From contig NW_027475138.1 of the NCBI RefSeq assembly GCF_051020985.1, positions 1,488,001 through 1,552,000 on the forward strand: a stretch of 64,000 bases of DNA. Reading direction: 5' to 3'. The notes beneath the pieces are model-generated. The model was not told where the DNA came from. It made no database searches and was given only the letters and a program-made list of their open reading frames with translations. Below are positions 1 through 11,878 of the stretch, piece after piece. Source of the DNA: Nomia melanderi. Its lineage: Eukaryota > Arthropoda > Insecta > Hymenoptera > Halictidae. How positions within the stretch are numbered: position 1 is the first letter of the stretch; each line of letters opens with the position of its first letter. The position numbers and the translations under genes are program-made.

Positions 1-190
1 AGTGCATTGTCTGTAGGAGGTCCTGGCGCATGAATCTGTGCAGCGGGAACGACCTCGGACCACCAGGGGCCGAGAAAAGCACAGTCTCATGGGGCCGGAC
101 ACTCAGGGTCAGGGTAAAATCCAATATATATCTGGTGATATCTCGGGTGCTATTAGAGATAGCGCAATAAACCAAAGTGAATTATCTGCA

Positions 191-365
191 GGAGGCCCTG
201 GCGCATGAATCTGTGCAGCGGGAACGACCTCGGACCACCAGGGGCCGAGAAAACCACAGTCTCATGGGGCCGGACACTCAGGGTCAGGGGAAAATCCAAT
301 ATATATCTGGTGATATCTCGGGTGCTATCAGAGATAGCGCAATAAACCAACGTGAATTATCTGCA
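191..365 (+). repeat. representative 175-bp monomer
   Basis: A typical monomer, phased to begin at GGAGGCCCTGG. In order it holds GCGCATGAATCTGTGCAGCG (about positions 12-31), a CTCGG/CCGAG dyad around CCACCAGGGG (about 39-60), CTCATGGGGCCGGACACTCA (about 71-90), the TA-rich CCAATATATATCTGG (about 106-120), GATATCTCGGG with an EcoRV site (about 122-132), the GCTAT-N5-ATAGC dyad (about 134-148), and AATAAA (about 151-156). The last 20 bp fall into two common haplotypes: GTGAATTATCTGCAGG, with a PstI site, and GTGCATTGTCTGTAGG. The first 100 bp are about 66% GC and the last 75 bp about 35% GC, counted on the consensus. Confidence 0.95.
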
Positions 366-1926
366 GGAGGCCCTGGCGCATGAATGTGTGCAGCGGGAAC
401 GACCTCGGACCACCAGGGGCCGAGAAATCGACCGTCTCATGGGGCCGGACACTCAGGGTCAGTGAAAAATCCAATATATATCTGGTGATATCTCGGGTGC
501 TATCAGAGATAGCGCAATAAACCAACGTGAATTATCTGCAGGAGGCCCTGGCGCATGAATCTGTGCAGCGGCAACGACCTCGGACCACCAGGGGCCGAGA
601 AAACGACCGTCCCATGGGGCCGGACACTCAGGGTCAGTGAAAAATCCAATATATATCTGCTGATATCTCGGGTGCTATTAGAGATAGCGTAATAAATCAG
701 AGTGCATTGTCTGTAGGAGGCCCTGGCGCATGAATCTGTGCAGCGGGAACGACCTCGGACCACCAGTGGCCGAGAAAACTACCGTCTCATGGGGCCGGTC
801 ACTCAGGGTCAGTGAAAAATCCAATATATATCTGCTGATATCTCGGGTGCTATTAGAGATAGCGCAATAAACCAAAGTGAATTATCTGCAGGAGGCCCTG
901 GCGCATGAATCTGTGCAGCGGGAACGACCTCGGACCACCAGGGGCCGAGAAAACGACCGTCTCATGGGGCCGGACACGCAGGGTCAGGGTAAAATCCAAT
1001 ATATATCTGGTGATATCTCGGGTGCTATTACAGATAGCGCAATAAATCAAAGTGCATTGTCTGTAGGAGGCCCTGGCGCATGATTCTGTGCAGCGGGAAC
1101 GACCTCGGACCACCAGGGGCCGAGAAAACGACCGCCTCATGGGGCCGGACCCTCAGGGTCAGTGAAAAATCCAATATATATCTGGTGATATCTCGGGTGC
1201 TATTAGAGACAGCGCAATAAACCAAAGTGAATTATCTGCAGGGGGCCCTGGCGCATGAATCTGTGCAACGGGAACGACCTCGGACCACCAGGGGCCGAGA
1301 AAACCACCGTCTCATGGGGCCGGACACTCAGGGTCAGTGAAAAATCCAATATATATGTGGTGATATCTCGGGTGCTATTACAGATAGAGCAATAAATCAA
1401 AGTGCATTGTCTGTAGGAGGCCCTCGCGCATGAATCTGTGCAGCGGGAACGACCTCGGATCACCAGGGGCCGAGAAAACTACCGTCTCATGGGGCTGGAT
1501 ACTCAGGGTCAGTGAAAAATCCAATATATATCTGCTGATATCTCGGGTGCTATTACAGATAGCGCAATAAATCAAAATGCATTGTCTGTAGGAGGCCCTG
1601 GCGCATGAATCTGTGCAGCGGGAACGACCTCGGACCACCAGGGGCCGAGAAAACCACAGTCTCATGGGGCCGGACACTCAGGGTCAGGGGAAAATCCAAT
1701 ATATATCTGGTGATAACTCGGGTGCTATTAGAGATAGCGCAATAAACCAAAGTGAATTATCTGCAGGAGGCCCTGGCGCATGATTCTGTGCAGCGGGAAC
1801 GACCTCGGACCACCAGGGGCCGAGAAAACCACAGTCTCATGGGGCCGGACACTCAGGGTCAGGGGAAAATCCAATATATATCTGGTGATATCTCGGGTGC
1901 TATTGGAGATAGCGCAATAAACCATA

Positions 1927-2976
1927 GTGAATTATCTGCAGGAGGCCCTGGCGCATGAATGTGTGCAGCGGGAACGACCTCGGACCACCAGGGGCCGAGA
2001 AAACCGCAGTCTCATGGGGCCGGACACTCAGGGTCAGGGGAATATCCAATATATATCTGGTGATATCTCGGGTGCTATTAGAGATAGCGCAATAAATCAA
2101 TGTGCATTGTCTGTAGGAGGCCCTGGCGCATGAATCTGTGCAGCGGGAACGACCTCGGAACACCAGAGACCGAGAAAACCACCGTCTCATGGGGCCGGAC
2201 ACTCAGGGTCAGTGAAAAATCCAATATATATGTGGTGATATCTCGGGTGCTATTACAGATAGAGCAATAAATCAAAGTGCATTGTCTGTAGGAGGCCCTC
2301 GCGCATGAATCTGTGCAGCGGGAACAACCTCGGACCACCAGGGGCCGAGAAAACCACAGTCTCATGGGGCCGGACACTCAGGGTCAGGGGAAAATCCAAT
2401 ATATATCTGGTGATATCTCGGGTGCTATTAGAGATAGCGCAATAAACCAAAGTGAATTATCTGCAGGAGGCCCTGGCGCATGAATCTGTGCAGCGGGAAC
2501 GACCTCGGACCACCAGGGGCCGAAAAAACCACAGCCTCATGGGGCCGGACACTCAGGGTCAGGGGAATATCCAATATATATCTGGTGATATCTCGGGTGC
2601 TATTAGAGATAGCGCAATAAATCAATGTGCATTGTCTGTAGGAGGCCCTGGCGCATGAATCTGTGCAGCGGGAACGACCTCGGAACACCAGGGACCGAGA
2701 AAACCACCGTCTCATGGGGCCGGACACTCAGGGTCAGTGAAAAATCCAATATATATGTGGTGATATCTCGGGTGCTATTACAGATAGAGCAATAAATCAA
2801 AGTGCATTGTCTGTAGGAGGCCCTCGCGCATGAATCTGTGCAGCGGGAACAACCTCGGACCACCAGGGGCCGAGAAAACCACAGTCTCATGGGGCCGGAC
2901 ACTCAGGGTCAGGGGAAAATCCAATATATATCTGGTGATATCTCGGGTGCTATCAGAGATAGCGCAATAAACCAAC
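1927..2976 (+). repeat. 3-monomer (525-bp) tandem duplication
   Basis: The segments 1,927-2,451 and 2,452-2,976 share a private series of variants in the same order: GGGGAATATCC, GGAACACCAG, an ATATATGTGG variant, and GGCCCTCGCGCATG. They differ at only a few positions, for example GAATGTGTGC versus GAATCTGTGC, and CCAGAGACC versus CCAGGGACC. A related but more diverged partial copy follows at about 3,477-3,850, also with GGAACACCAGGGACC and CCCTCGCGCATG. Confidence 0.8.
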
Positions 2977-3436
2977 GTGAATTATCTGCAGGAGGCCCTG
3001 GCGCATGAATGTGTGCAGCGGGAACGACCTCGGACCACCAGGGGCCGAGAAATCGACCGTCTCATGGGGCCGGACACTCAGGGTCAGTGAAAAATCCAAT
3101 ATATATCTGGTGATATCTCGGGTGCTATTACAGATAGCGCAATAAATCAAAGTGCATTGTCTGTAGGAGGCCCTGGCGCATGAATCTGTGCAGCGGGAAC
3201 GACCTCGGACCACCAGGGGCCGAGAAAACGACCGTCTCATGGGGCCGGACGCTCAGGGTCAGTGAAAAATCCAATATATATCTGCTGATATCTCGGGTGC
3301 TATTACAGATAGCGCAATAAATCAAAGTGCATTGTCTGTAGGAGGCCCTGGCGCATGAATCTGTGCAGCGGGAACGACCTCGGACCACCAGGGTCCGAGA
3401 AAACCACAGTCTCATGGGGCCGGACACTCAGGGTCA

Positions 3437-3443
3437 GGGAAAA
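3437..3443 (+). repeat. 174-bp monomer, 1-bp deletion
   Basis: The usual GGGTCAGGGGAAAATCC is one base shorter here (GGGTCAGGGAAAATCC). The phase of every downstream landmark shifts by -1. Confidence 0.9.
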
Positions 3444-6390
3444 TCCAATATATATCTGGTGATATCTCGGGTGCTATTAGAGATAGCGCAATAAATCAAA
3501 GTGCATTGTCTGTAGGAGGCCCTGGCGCATGAATCTGTAAAGCGGGAACGACCTCGGAACACCAGGGACCGAGAAAACCACCGTCTCATGGGGCCGGACT
3601 CTCAGGGTCAGTGAAAAATCCAATATATATGTGGTGATATCTCGGGTGCTATTACAGATAGCGCAATAAATCAAAGTGCATTGTCTGTAGGAGGCCCTCG
3701 CGCATGAATCTGTGCAGCGGGAACAACCTCGGACCACCAGGGGCCGAGAAAACCACAGTCTCATGGGGCCGGACACTCAGGGTCAGGGGAAAATCCAATA
3801 TATATCTGGTGATATCTCGGGTGCTATTAGAGATAGCGCAATAAACCAAAGTGAATTATCTGCAGGAGGCCCTGGCGCATGAATCTGTGCAGCGGGAACG
3901 ACCTCGGATCACCAGGGGCCGAGAAAACTACCGTCTCATGGGGCCGGATACTCAGGGTCAGTGAAAAATCCAATATATATCTGCTGATATCTCGGGTGCT
4001 ATTACAAATAGCGCAATAAATCAATGTGCATTGTCTGTAGGAGGCCCTGGCGCATGAATCTGTGCAGCGGGAACGACCTCGGAACACCAGGGACCGAGAA
4101 AACCACCGTCTCATGGGGCCGGACTCTCAGGGTCAGTGAAAAATCCAATATATATCTGGTGATATCTCGAGTGCTATTAGAGATAGCGCAATAAACCAAA
4201 GTGAATTATCTGCAGGAGGCCCTGGCGCATGAATCTGTGCAACGGGAACGACCGCGGACCACCAGGGGCCGAGAAAACCACAGTCTCATGGGGCCGGACA
4301 CTCAGGGTCAGGGGAAAATCCAATATATATCTGGTGATATCTCGGGTGCTATTAGATACAGCGCAATAAACCAAAGTGAATTATCTGCAGGAGGCCCTGG
4401 CGCATGAATCTGGGCAGCGGGAACGACCTCGGACCACCAGGGGCCGAGAAAACCACAGTCTAATGGGGCCGGGCACTCAGGGTCAGGGGAAAATCCAATA
4501 TATATCTGGTGATATCTCGGGTGCTATTAGAGATAGCGCAATAAACCAAAGTGAATTATCTGCAGGAGGCCCTGGCGCATGAATCTGGGCAGCGGGAACG
4601 ACCTCGGACCACCAGGGGCCGAGAAAACCACAGTCTAATGGGGCCGGACACTCAGGGTCAGTGAAAAATCCAATATATATCTGGTGATATCTCGGGTGCT
4701 ATTACAGATAGCGCAATAAATCAAAGTGCATTGTCTGTAGGAGGCCCTAGCGCATGAATCTGTGCAGCGGGAACGTCCTCGGGCCTCCAGGGGCCGAGAC
4801 AACCACCGTCTCATGGGGCCGGACACTCAGGGTCAGCGTAAAATCCAATATATATCTGGTGATATCTCGGGTGCTATTACAGATAGCGCAATAAATCAAA
4901 GTGCATTGTCTGTAGGAGGCCCTGGCGCATGAATCTGTGCAGCGGGAACGACCTCGGACCACCAGGGGCCGAGACAACCACCGTCTCATGGGGCCGGACA
5001 CTCAGGGTCAGGGAAAAATCAAAAATATATCTGGTGACATCTCGGGTGCTATTACAGATAGCGCAATAAATCAAAGTGCATTGTCTGTAGGAGGCCCTGG
5101 CGCATGAATCTGTGCAGCGGCAAGGACCTCGGACCACCAGGGGCCGAGAAAACCACAGTCTCATGCGGCCGGACACTCAGGGTCAGGGGAAAGTCCAATA
5201 TATATCTGGTGATATCTCGGGTGCTATTACAGATAGCGCAATAAATCAAAGTGCATTGTCTGTAGGAGGCCCTGGCGCATGAATCTGTGCAGTGGGAACG
5301 ACCTCGGACCACCAGGGGCCGAGAAAACGACCGTCTCATGGGGCCGGACACTCAGGGTCAGGGGAAAATCCAATATAGATCTGGTGATATCTCGGGTGCT
5401 ATTACAGATAGCGCAATAAATCAAAGTGCATTGTCTGTAGGAGGCCCTGGCGCATGAATCTGTGCAGCGGGAACGACCTCGGACCACCAGGGTCCGAGAA
5501 AACCACAGTCTCATGGGGCCGGACACTCAGTGACAGGGGAAAATCCAGTATATATCTGGAGATATCTCGGGTGCTATTAGAGATAGCGCAATAAACCAAA
5601 GTGAATTATCTGCAGGAGGCCCTAGCGCATGAATCTGTGCAGCGGGAACGACCGCGGACCACCAGGGGCCGAAAAAACCACAGTCTCATGGGGCCGGATA
5701 CTCAGGGTCAGGGGAAAATCCAATATAGATCTGGTGATATCTCGGGTGCTATTACAGATAGCGCCATAAATCAAAGTGCATTGTCTGTAGGAGGCCCTGG
5801 CGCATGAATCTGTGCAGCGAGAACGACCTCGGACCACCAGGGGCCGAGACAACCACCGTCTCATGGGGCCGGACACTCAGGGTCAGGGGAATATCCAATA
5901 TATATCTGGTGATATCTCGGGTGGTATTACAGATAGCGCAATAAATCAAAGTGCATTGTCTGTAGGAGGCCCTGGCGCATGAATCTGTGCAGCGGGAACG
6001 ACCTCGGACCACCAGGGGCCGAGAAAACCACAGTCTCATGGGGCCGGACACTCAGGGTCAGGGGAAAATCCAATATATATCTGGTGATATCTCGGGTGCT
6101 ATTAGAGATAGCGCAATAAATCAAAGTGCATTGTCTGCAGGAGGCCCTGGCGCATGAATCTGTGCAGCGGGAACGACCTCGGAACACCAGGGGCCGAGAA
6201 AACCACCGTCTCATGGGGCCGGACACTCAGGGTCAGTGAAAAATCCAATATATATCTCGTGATATCTCGGGTGCTATTACAGATAGCGCAATAAATCAAA
6301 GTGCATTGTCTGTAGGAGGCCCTGGCGCATGAATCTGTACAGCGGGAACGACCTCGGACCACCAGGGTCCGAGAAAACCACAGTCTCATG

Positions 6391-6400
6391 GGGCGGACAC
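6391..6400 (+). repeat. 174-bp monomer, 1-bp deletion
   Basis: CATGGGGCCGGACAC has lost one C (CATGGGGCGGACAC). A 174-bp unit is divisible by three, which explains why the longest open frame of the window (6,102-6,563, minus strand, 153 codons) spans exactly this monomer. Confidence 0.9.
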
Positions 6401-8080
6401 TCAGGGTCAGGGAAAAATCCATTATATATCTGGTGATATATCGGGTGTCATTAGAGATAGCTCGATAAATCAAAGTGCATTGTCTGCAGGAGGCCCTGAC
6501 CCATGAATCTGTGCAGCGGGAACGACCTCGGACCACCAGGGGCCGAGAAAACCACAGTCTCATGGGGCCGAGAACTCAGGGTCAGGCAAAAATCCAATAT
6601 ATATCTGGTGATATCTCGGGTGCTATTACACGTAGCGCATTAAACCAACGCGCATTGTCTGTAGGAGGCCATGGCGCATGAATCTGTGCAGCGGGAACGA
6701 CCTCGGACCACCTGGGGCCGATAAAACCACCGTCTCATGGGGCCGGACACTCAGGGTCAGGGGAAAATCCAATATATATCTGGTGATATCTCGGTTGCTA
6801 TTACAGATAGCGCAATAAATCAAAGTGCATTGTCTGTAGGAGGCCCTGGCGCATGAATCTGTGCAGCGGGAACGACCTCGGACCACCAGGGGCCGAGAAG
6901 ACCGCAGTCTCATGGGGACGGACTCTCAGGGTCAGGGAAAAATCCAATATATATCTGGTGATATCTCGGGCGCTATTAGAGATAGCGCAATAAACCAAAG
7001 TGAATTATCTGCAGGAGGCCCTGGCGCATGAATCTGTGCAGCGGGAACGACCTCGGGCCACCAGGGGCTGAGAAAACGACCGTCTCATGGGGCCGGACAC
7101 TCAGGGTCAGTGAAAAATCCAATATATATCTGGTGATATCTCGGCTGCTATTACAGATAGCGGAATAAATCAAAGTGCATTGTCTGTAGGAGGCCCTGGC
7201 GCATGAATCTGTGCAGCGGGAACGACCCCGGACCACCAGGGGCCGAGAAAACCGCAGTCTCATGGGGCCGGACACTCAGGGTCAGGGGAAAATCCAGTAT
7301 ATATCTGGTGATATCTCGGGTGCTATTAGAGATAGCGCAATAAGCCAAAGTGAATTATCTGCAGGAGGCCCTGGCGCATGAATCTGTGCAGCGGGAACGT
7401 CCTCGGACCTCCAGGGGCCGAGACAACCACCGTCTCATGGGGCCGGACACTCAGGGTCAGGGAAAAATCCAATATATATCTGGTGATATCTCGGGTGCTA
7501 TTACAGATAGCGCAATAAATCAAAGTGAATTATCTGCAGGAGGCCCTGGCGCATGAATCTGTGCAGCGGGAACGACCGCGGACCACCAGGGGCCGAAAAA
7601 ACCACAGTCTCATGGGGCCGGATACTCAGGGTCAGGGTAAAATCCAATATGTATCTGGTGATATCTCGGGTGCTATTACAGATAGCGCAATAAATCAAAG
7701 TGCATTATCTGTAGGTGGCCCTGTCGCATGAATCTGTGCAGCGGGAACGACCTCGGACCTCCAGGGGCCGAAAAAACCACAGTCTCATGGGGCCGGGCAC
7801 TCAGGGTCTGGGGAAAATCCAATATATATCTGGTGATATCTCGGGTGCTATTAGAGATAGCGTAATAAACCAAAGTGCATTGTCTGTAGGAGGCCCTGGC
7901 GCATGAATCTGTGCAGCGGGAACGACCTCGGACCACCAGGGGGCGAGAAAACTACAGTCTCATGCGGCCGGACACTCAGGGTCTGGGGAAAATCCAATAT
8001 ATATCTGGTGATATCTCGGGTCCTATTACAGATAGCGCGATAAATCAAAGTGAATTATCTGCAGGAGGCCCTGGCGCATG

Positions 8081-8095
8081 CATCTGTGGCAGCGG
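8081..8095 (+). repeat. 176-bp monomer, 1-bp insertion
   Basis: An extra G gives CATCTGTGGCAGCGGG in place of CATCTGTGCAGCGGG. The same insertion recurs at about 24,022 on a similar monomer, so the two are copies of one event. Confidence 0.88.
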
Positions 8096-9426
8096 GAGCG
8101 ACCTCGGATCACCAGGGGCCGAGAAAACCACCGTCTCATGGGGCCGGGCACTCAGGGTCTGGGGAAAATCCAATATATATCTGGTGATATCTCGGGTGCT
8201 ATTAGAGATAGCGTAATAAACCAAAGTGCATTGTCTGTAGGAGGCCCTGGCGCATGAATCTGTGCAGCGGGAACGACCTCGGACCACCAGGGGCCGAGAA
8301 AACTACAGTCTCATGCGGCCGGACACTCAGGGTCTGGGGAAAATCCAATATATATCTGGTGATATCTCGGGTCCTATTACAGATAGCGAAATAAATCAAA
8401 GTGCATTGTCTGTAGGAGGCCCTGGCGCATGAATCTGTGCAGCGGGAACGACCTCGGACCACCAGGGGCCGAGGAAACCACAGTCTCATGGGGCCGGACA
8501 CTCAGGGTCAGGGAAAAATCCAATATATATCTGGTGATATCTCGGGTTATATTACAGATAGCACAATAAATCAAAGTGAATTATCTGCAGGAGGCCCTGG
8601 CCCATGCATCTGTGCAGCGGGAACGACATCGGACCACCAGGGGCCGAGAAAACCACCGTCTCATGGGGCCGGACACTCAGGGTCAGGGAAAAATGCAATA
8701 TATATCTGGTGATATGTCGGGTGCTATTACAGATAGCACAATAAATCAAAGTGGATTGTCTGGACGAGGCCCTGGCGCATGAATCTGGGCAGCGGGAACG
8801 ACCTCGGACCACCAGGGGCCGAGAAAACCACAGTCTCATGGGGCCGGACACTCAGGGTCAGGGGAAAATCCAATATATATCTGGTGATATCTCGGGTGCT
8901 ATTAGAGATAGGGCAATAAACCAAAGTGAATTATCTGCAGCAGGCCCTGGCGCATGAATCTGTGCAACGGGAACGACCTCGCACCACCAGGGGCCGAGAA
9001 AACCACAGTCTCATGGGGCCGGACACTCAGGGTCAGGGGAAAATCCAATATATATCTGGTGATATCTCGGGTGCTATTACAGATAGAGCAATAAATCAAA
9101 GTGCATTGTCTGTAGGAGGCCCTGGCGCATGAATCTCTGCAGCGGGAACAACCTCGGACCACCAGGGGCCGAGAAAACCACCGTCTCATGGGGCCGGACA
9201 CTCAGGGTCAGGGAAAAATGCTATATATATCTGGTGATATGTCGGGTGCTATTACAGATAGCGCAATAAATCAAAGTGCATTGTCTGGAGGAGGCCCTGG
9301 CGCATGTATCTGGGCAGCGGGAACGACCTCGAACCATCAGGGGCCGAGAAAACCACAGTCTCATGGGGCCGGACACTCAGGGTCAGGGGAAAATCCAATA
9401 TATATCTGGTGATATCTCGGGTGCTA

Positions 9427-11878
9427 TTAGATACAGCGCAATAAACCAAAGTGAATTATCTGCAGGAGGCCCTGGCGCATGAATCTGGGCAGCGGGAACG
9501 ACCTCGGACCACCAGGGGCCGAGAAAACCACAGTCTCATGGAGCCGGACACTCAGGGTCAGGGGAAAATCCAATATATATCTGGTGATATCTCGGGTGCT
9601 ATTACAGATAGCGCAATAAATCAAAGTGCATTGTCTGTAGGAGGCCCTGGCGCATGACTCTGTGCAGCGGGAACGACCTCGGACCACCAGGGGCCGAGAA
9701 AACTCCAGTCTCATGCGGCCGGACACTCAGGGTCTGGGGAAAATCCAATATATATCTGGTGATATCACGGGTCCTATTACAGATAGCGAAATAAATCAAA
9801 GTGCATTGTCTGTAGGAGGCCCTGGCGCATGAATCTGTGCAGCGGGAACGACCTCGGACCACCAGGGGCCGAGGAAACCACAGTCTCATGGGGCCGGACA
9901 CTCAGGGTCAGGGAAAAATCCAATATATATCTGGTGATATCTTGGGTGCTATTAGATATAGCGCAATAAACCAAAGTGAATTATCTGCAGGAGGCCCTGG
10001 CGCATGAATCTGTGCAACGGGAACGACCTCGGACCACCAGGGGCCGAGACAACAACCGTCTCATGGGGCCGGACACTCAGGGTCAGGGAAAAATCCAATA
10101 TATATCTGGTGATATCTCGGGTTATATTACAGATAGCACAATAAATCAAAGTGCATTGTCTGTAGGAGGCCCTGGCGCATGAATCTGTGCAGTGGGAACG
10201 ATTTCGGACCACCAGGGGCCGAGACAACAACCGTCTCATGGGGCCGGACACTCAGGGTCAGGGAAAAATCCAATATATATCTGGTGATATCTCGGGTTAT
10301 ATTACAGATAGCACAATAAATCAAAGTGCATTGTCTGTAGGAGGCCCTGGCGCATGAATCTGTGCAGAGGGAACGACCTCGGACCACCAGGGGCCGAGAA
10401 AACCACCGTCTCATGGCGCCGGACACTCAGGGTCAGGGGAAAATCCAATATATATCTGGTGATATCTCGGGTGCTATTACAGATAGCGCAATAAATCAAA
10501 GTGAATTATCTGCAGGAGGCCCTGGCGCATGAATCTGTGCAGCGGGAACGACCTCGGACCACCAGGGGCCGAGAAAACCACAGTCTCATGGAGCCGGACA
10601 CTCAGGGTCAGGGGAAAATCCAATATATATCTGGTGATATCTCGGGTGCTATTACAGATAGCGCAATAAATCAAAGTGAATTATCTGCAGGAGGCCCTGG
10701 CGCATGAATCTGTGCAGCGGGAACGACCTCGGACCACCAGGGGCCGAGAAAACCACAGTCTAGTGGGGCCGGACACTCAGGGTCAGGGGAAAATCCAATA
10801 TATATATCAGGTGATATCTCGGGTGCTATTAGATACAGCGCAATAAACCAAAGTGTATTATCTGCAAGAGGCCCTGGCGCATGCATCTGTGCAGCGGGAA
10901 CGACCTCGGACCACCAGGGGCCGAGAAAACTAAAGTCTCATGGGGCCGGACACTCAGGGTCTGGGGAAAATCCATTATATATCTGGTGATATGTCGGGAG
11001 CTATTACAGATAGCACAATAAATCAAAGTTCATTGTCTCGAGGAGGCCCTGGCGCATGAATCTGTGCAGCGGGAACGACCTAGGTCCACCAGGGGCCGAG
11101 AAAACCACCGTCTCATGGGGCTGGACACTCAGGGTGAGGGTAATATCCAATATATATCTGGTGATATCTCGGGTGCTATTACAGATAGCGCAATAAATCA
11201 AAGAGCATTGTCTGTAGGAGGCCCTGGCGCATGAACCTGTGCAGCGGCAACGACCTCGGACCACCAGGGGCCGAGAAAACCACAGTCTCATGGGGCCGGA
11301 CACACTGGGTCAGGGGAAAATCCAATATATATCTGGTGATATCTCGGGTGCTATTACAGATAGCGCAATAAATCAAAGTGCATTGTCTGCAGGAGGCCCT
11401 TGCGAATGAATCTGTTCAGCGGGAACGACCTCGGATCACCAGGGGCCGAGAAAACCACCGACACATGGGGCCGGACACTCAGGGTCGAGGAAAAATCCAA
11501 TATATATCTGGTGATATCCCGGGTGCTATTAGAGATAGCGCGATAAATCAAAGTGAATTATCTGCAGGAGGCCCTGGCGCATGCATCTGTGCAGCGGGAA
11601 CGACCTCGGACCACCAGGGGCCGAGAAAATCACCGTCTCATGGGGACGGGCACTCAGGGTCTGGGGAAAATCCAATATGTATCTGCTGATATCTCGGGTG
11701 CTATTAGAGATAGCGTAACAAACCAAAGTGCATTGTCTGTAGGAGGCCCTGGCGCATGAATCTGTGCAGCGGGAACGACCTCTGACCACAAGAGGCCGAG
11801 AAAACCACCGTCTCATGGGGCCGGACACTCAGGGTCGAGGAAAAATCCAATATATATCTGGTGATATCTCGGGTGCTA
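9427..11878 (+). repeat. 14-monomer block, copy 1 (2,452 bp)
   Basis: This block is repeated directly downstream at an offset of 2,452 bp (14 x 175 + 2). Shared private variants appear in the same order, including GAATCTGGGCAGCGG, CATGGAGCCGG, GATATCACGGGTCC, GATATCTTGGG, CGGGTTATATTACAG, CTAGTGGGG with the TATATATATCAGG insertion, CAAAGTTCATTG, and CACCGACACATGG. The extra 2 bp come from the TA-inserted monomer at about 10,800. Confidence 0.85.
10796..10812 (+). repeat. 177-bp monomer, TA insertion (lineage 1)
   Basis: CCAATATATATATCAGG has one extra TA step compared with CCAATATATATCTGG. It lies on a monomer marked by CTAGTGGGG. Five relatives follow, at 13,422, 15,174, 19,375, 26,204 and 28,655. 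Confidence 0.88.

Larger units (their letters stand above)
1..9426 (+). repeat. heterogeneous, weakly ordered part of the array
   Basis: About 54 monomers with no long-period higher-order unit that I can see. Haplotypes at the monomer end (GAATTATCTGCA versus CATTGTCTGTA) mix without strict alternation. The clearest internal order is a 3-monomer tandem duplication near 1.9-3.0 kb. Three single-base indels lie here, at about 3,440, 6,394 and 8,088. The variety between neighbours suggests an older or less homogenised zone than the 31-64 kb part. Confidence 0.7.

Noticed and set aside
241..290. G-quadruplex from the G runs of CAGGGGCC, CATGGGGCC, CAGGG and CAGGGG
   Set aside because: There are four runs of three or more Gs, but the loops are about 21, 11 and 3 bases, and two are too long for a canonical quadruplex. 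A weak structure cannot be excluded.
191..365. GGAGG, nine bases, then ATG, opening a 46-codon plus-strand frame ending at CAATAA in most monomers, which looks like a bacterial ribosome site and small gene
   Set aside because: A 46-codon open frame is not unusual by chance (roughly one in ten frames). Many copies have lost the ATG (GCAGGAATC, GCATAAATC) or carry early stops (GTCTAG, GTCTAATGG, and GTCATGTGA in D-type monomers). Nothing suggests a prokaryotic origin.
355..400. Internal repeat within the monomer (GAATTATCTGCAG and GAATCTGTGCAG, 28 bp apart)
   Set aside because: Similarity covers only about a dozen bases and does not extend, so there is no good evidence that the monomer arose from a shorter unit.
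6102..6563. 153-codon minus-strand open frame, the longest in the window, and another of 123 codons at 56,522-56,893
   Set aside because: Both span a monomer with a one-base deletion. The 174-bp unit is divisible by three, so the frame stays open into the next copy. Other 60-110-codon frames recur every 175 bp on both strands and vary like the rest of the satellite.
1..9426. Strict two-monomer alternation between the GAATTATCTGCA and CATTGTCTGTA haplotypes
   Set aside because: The order is irregular, with runs of two or three of one kind and recombinant haplotypes, so no dimeric HOR is supported.
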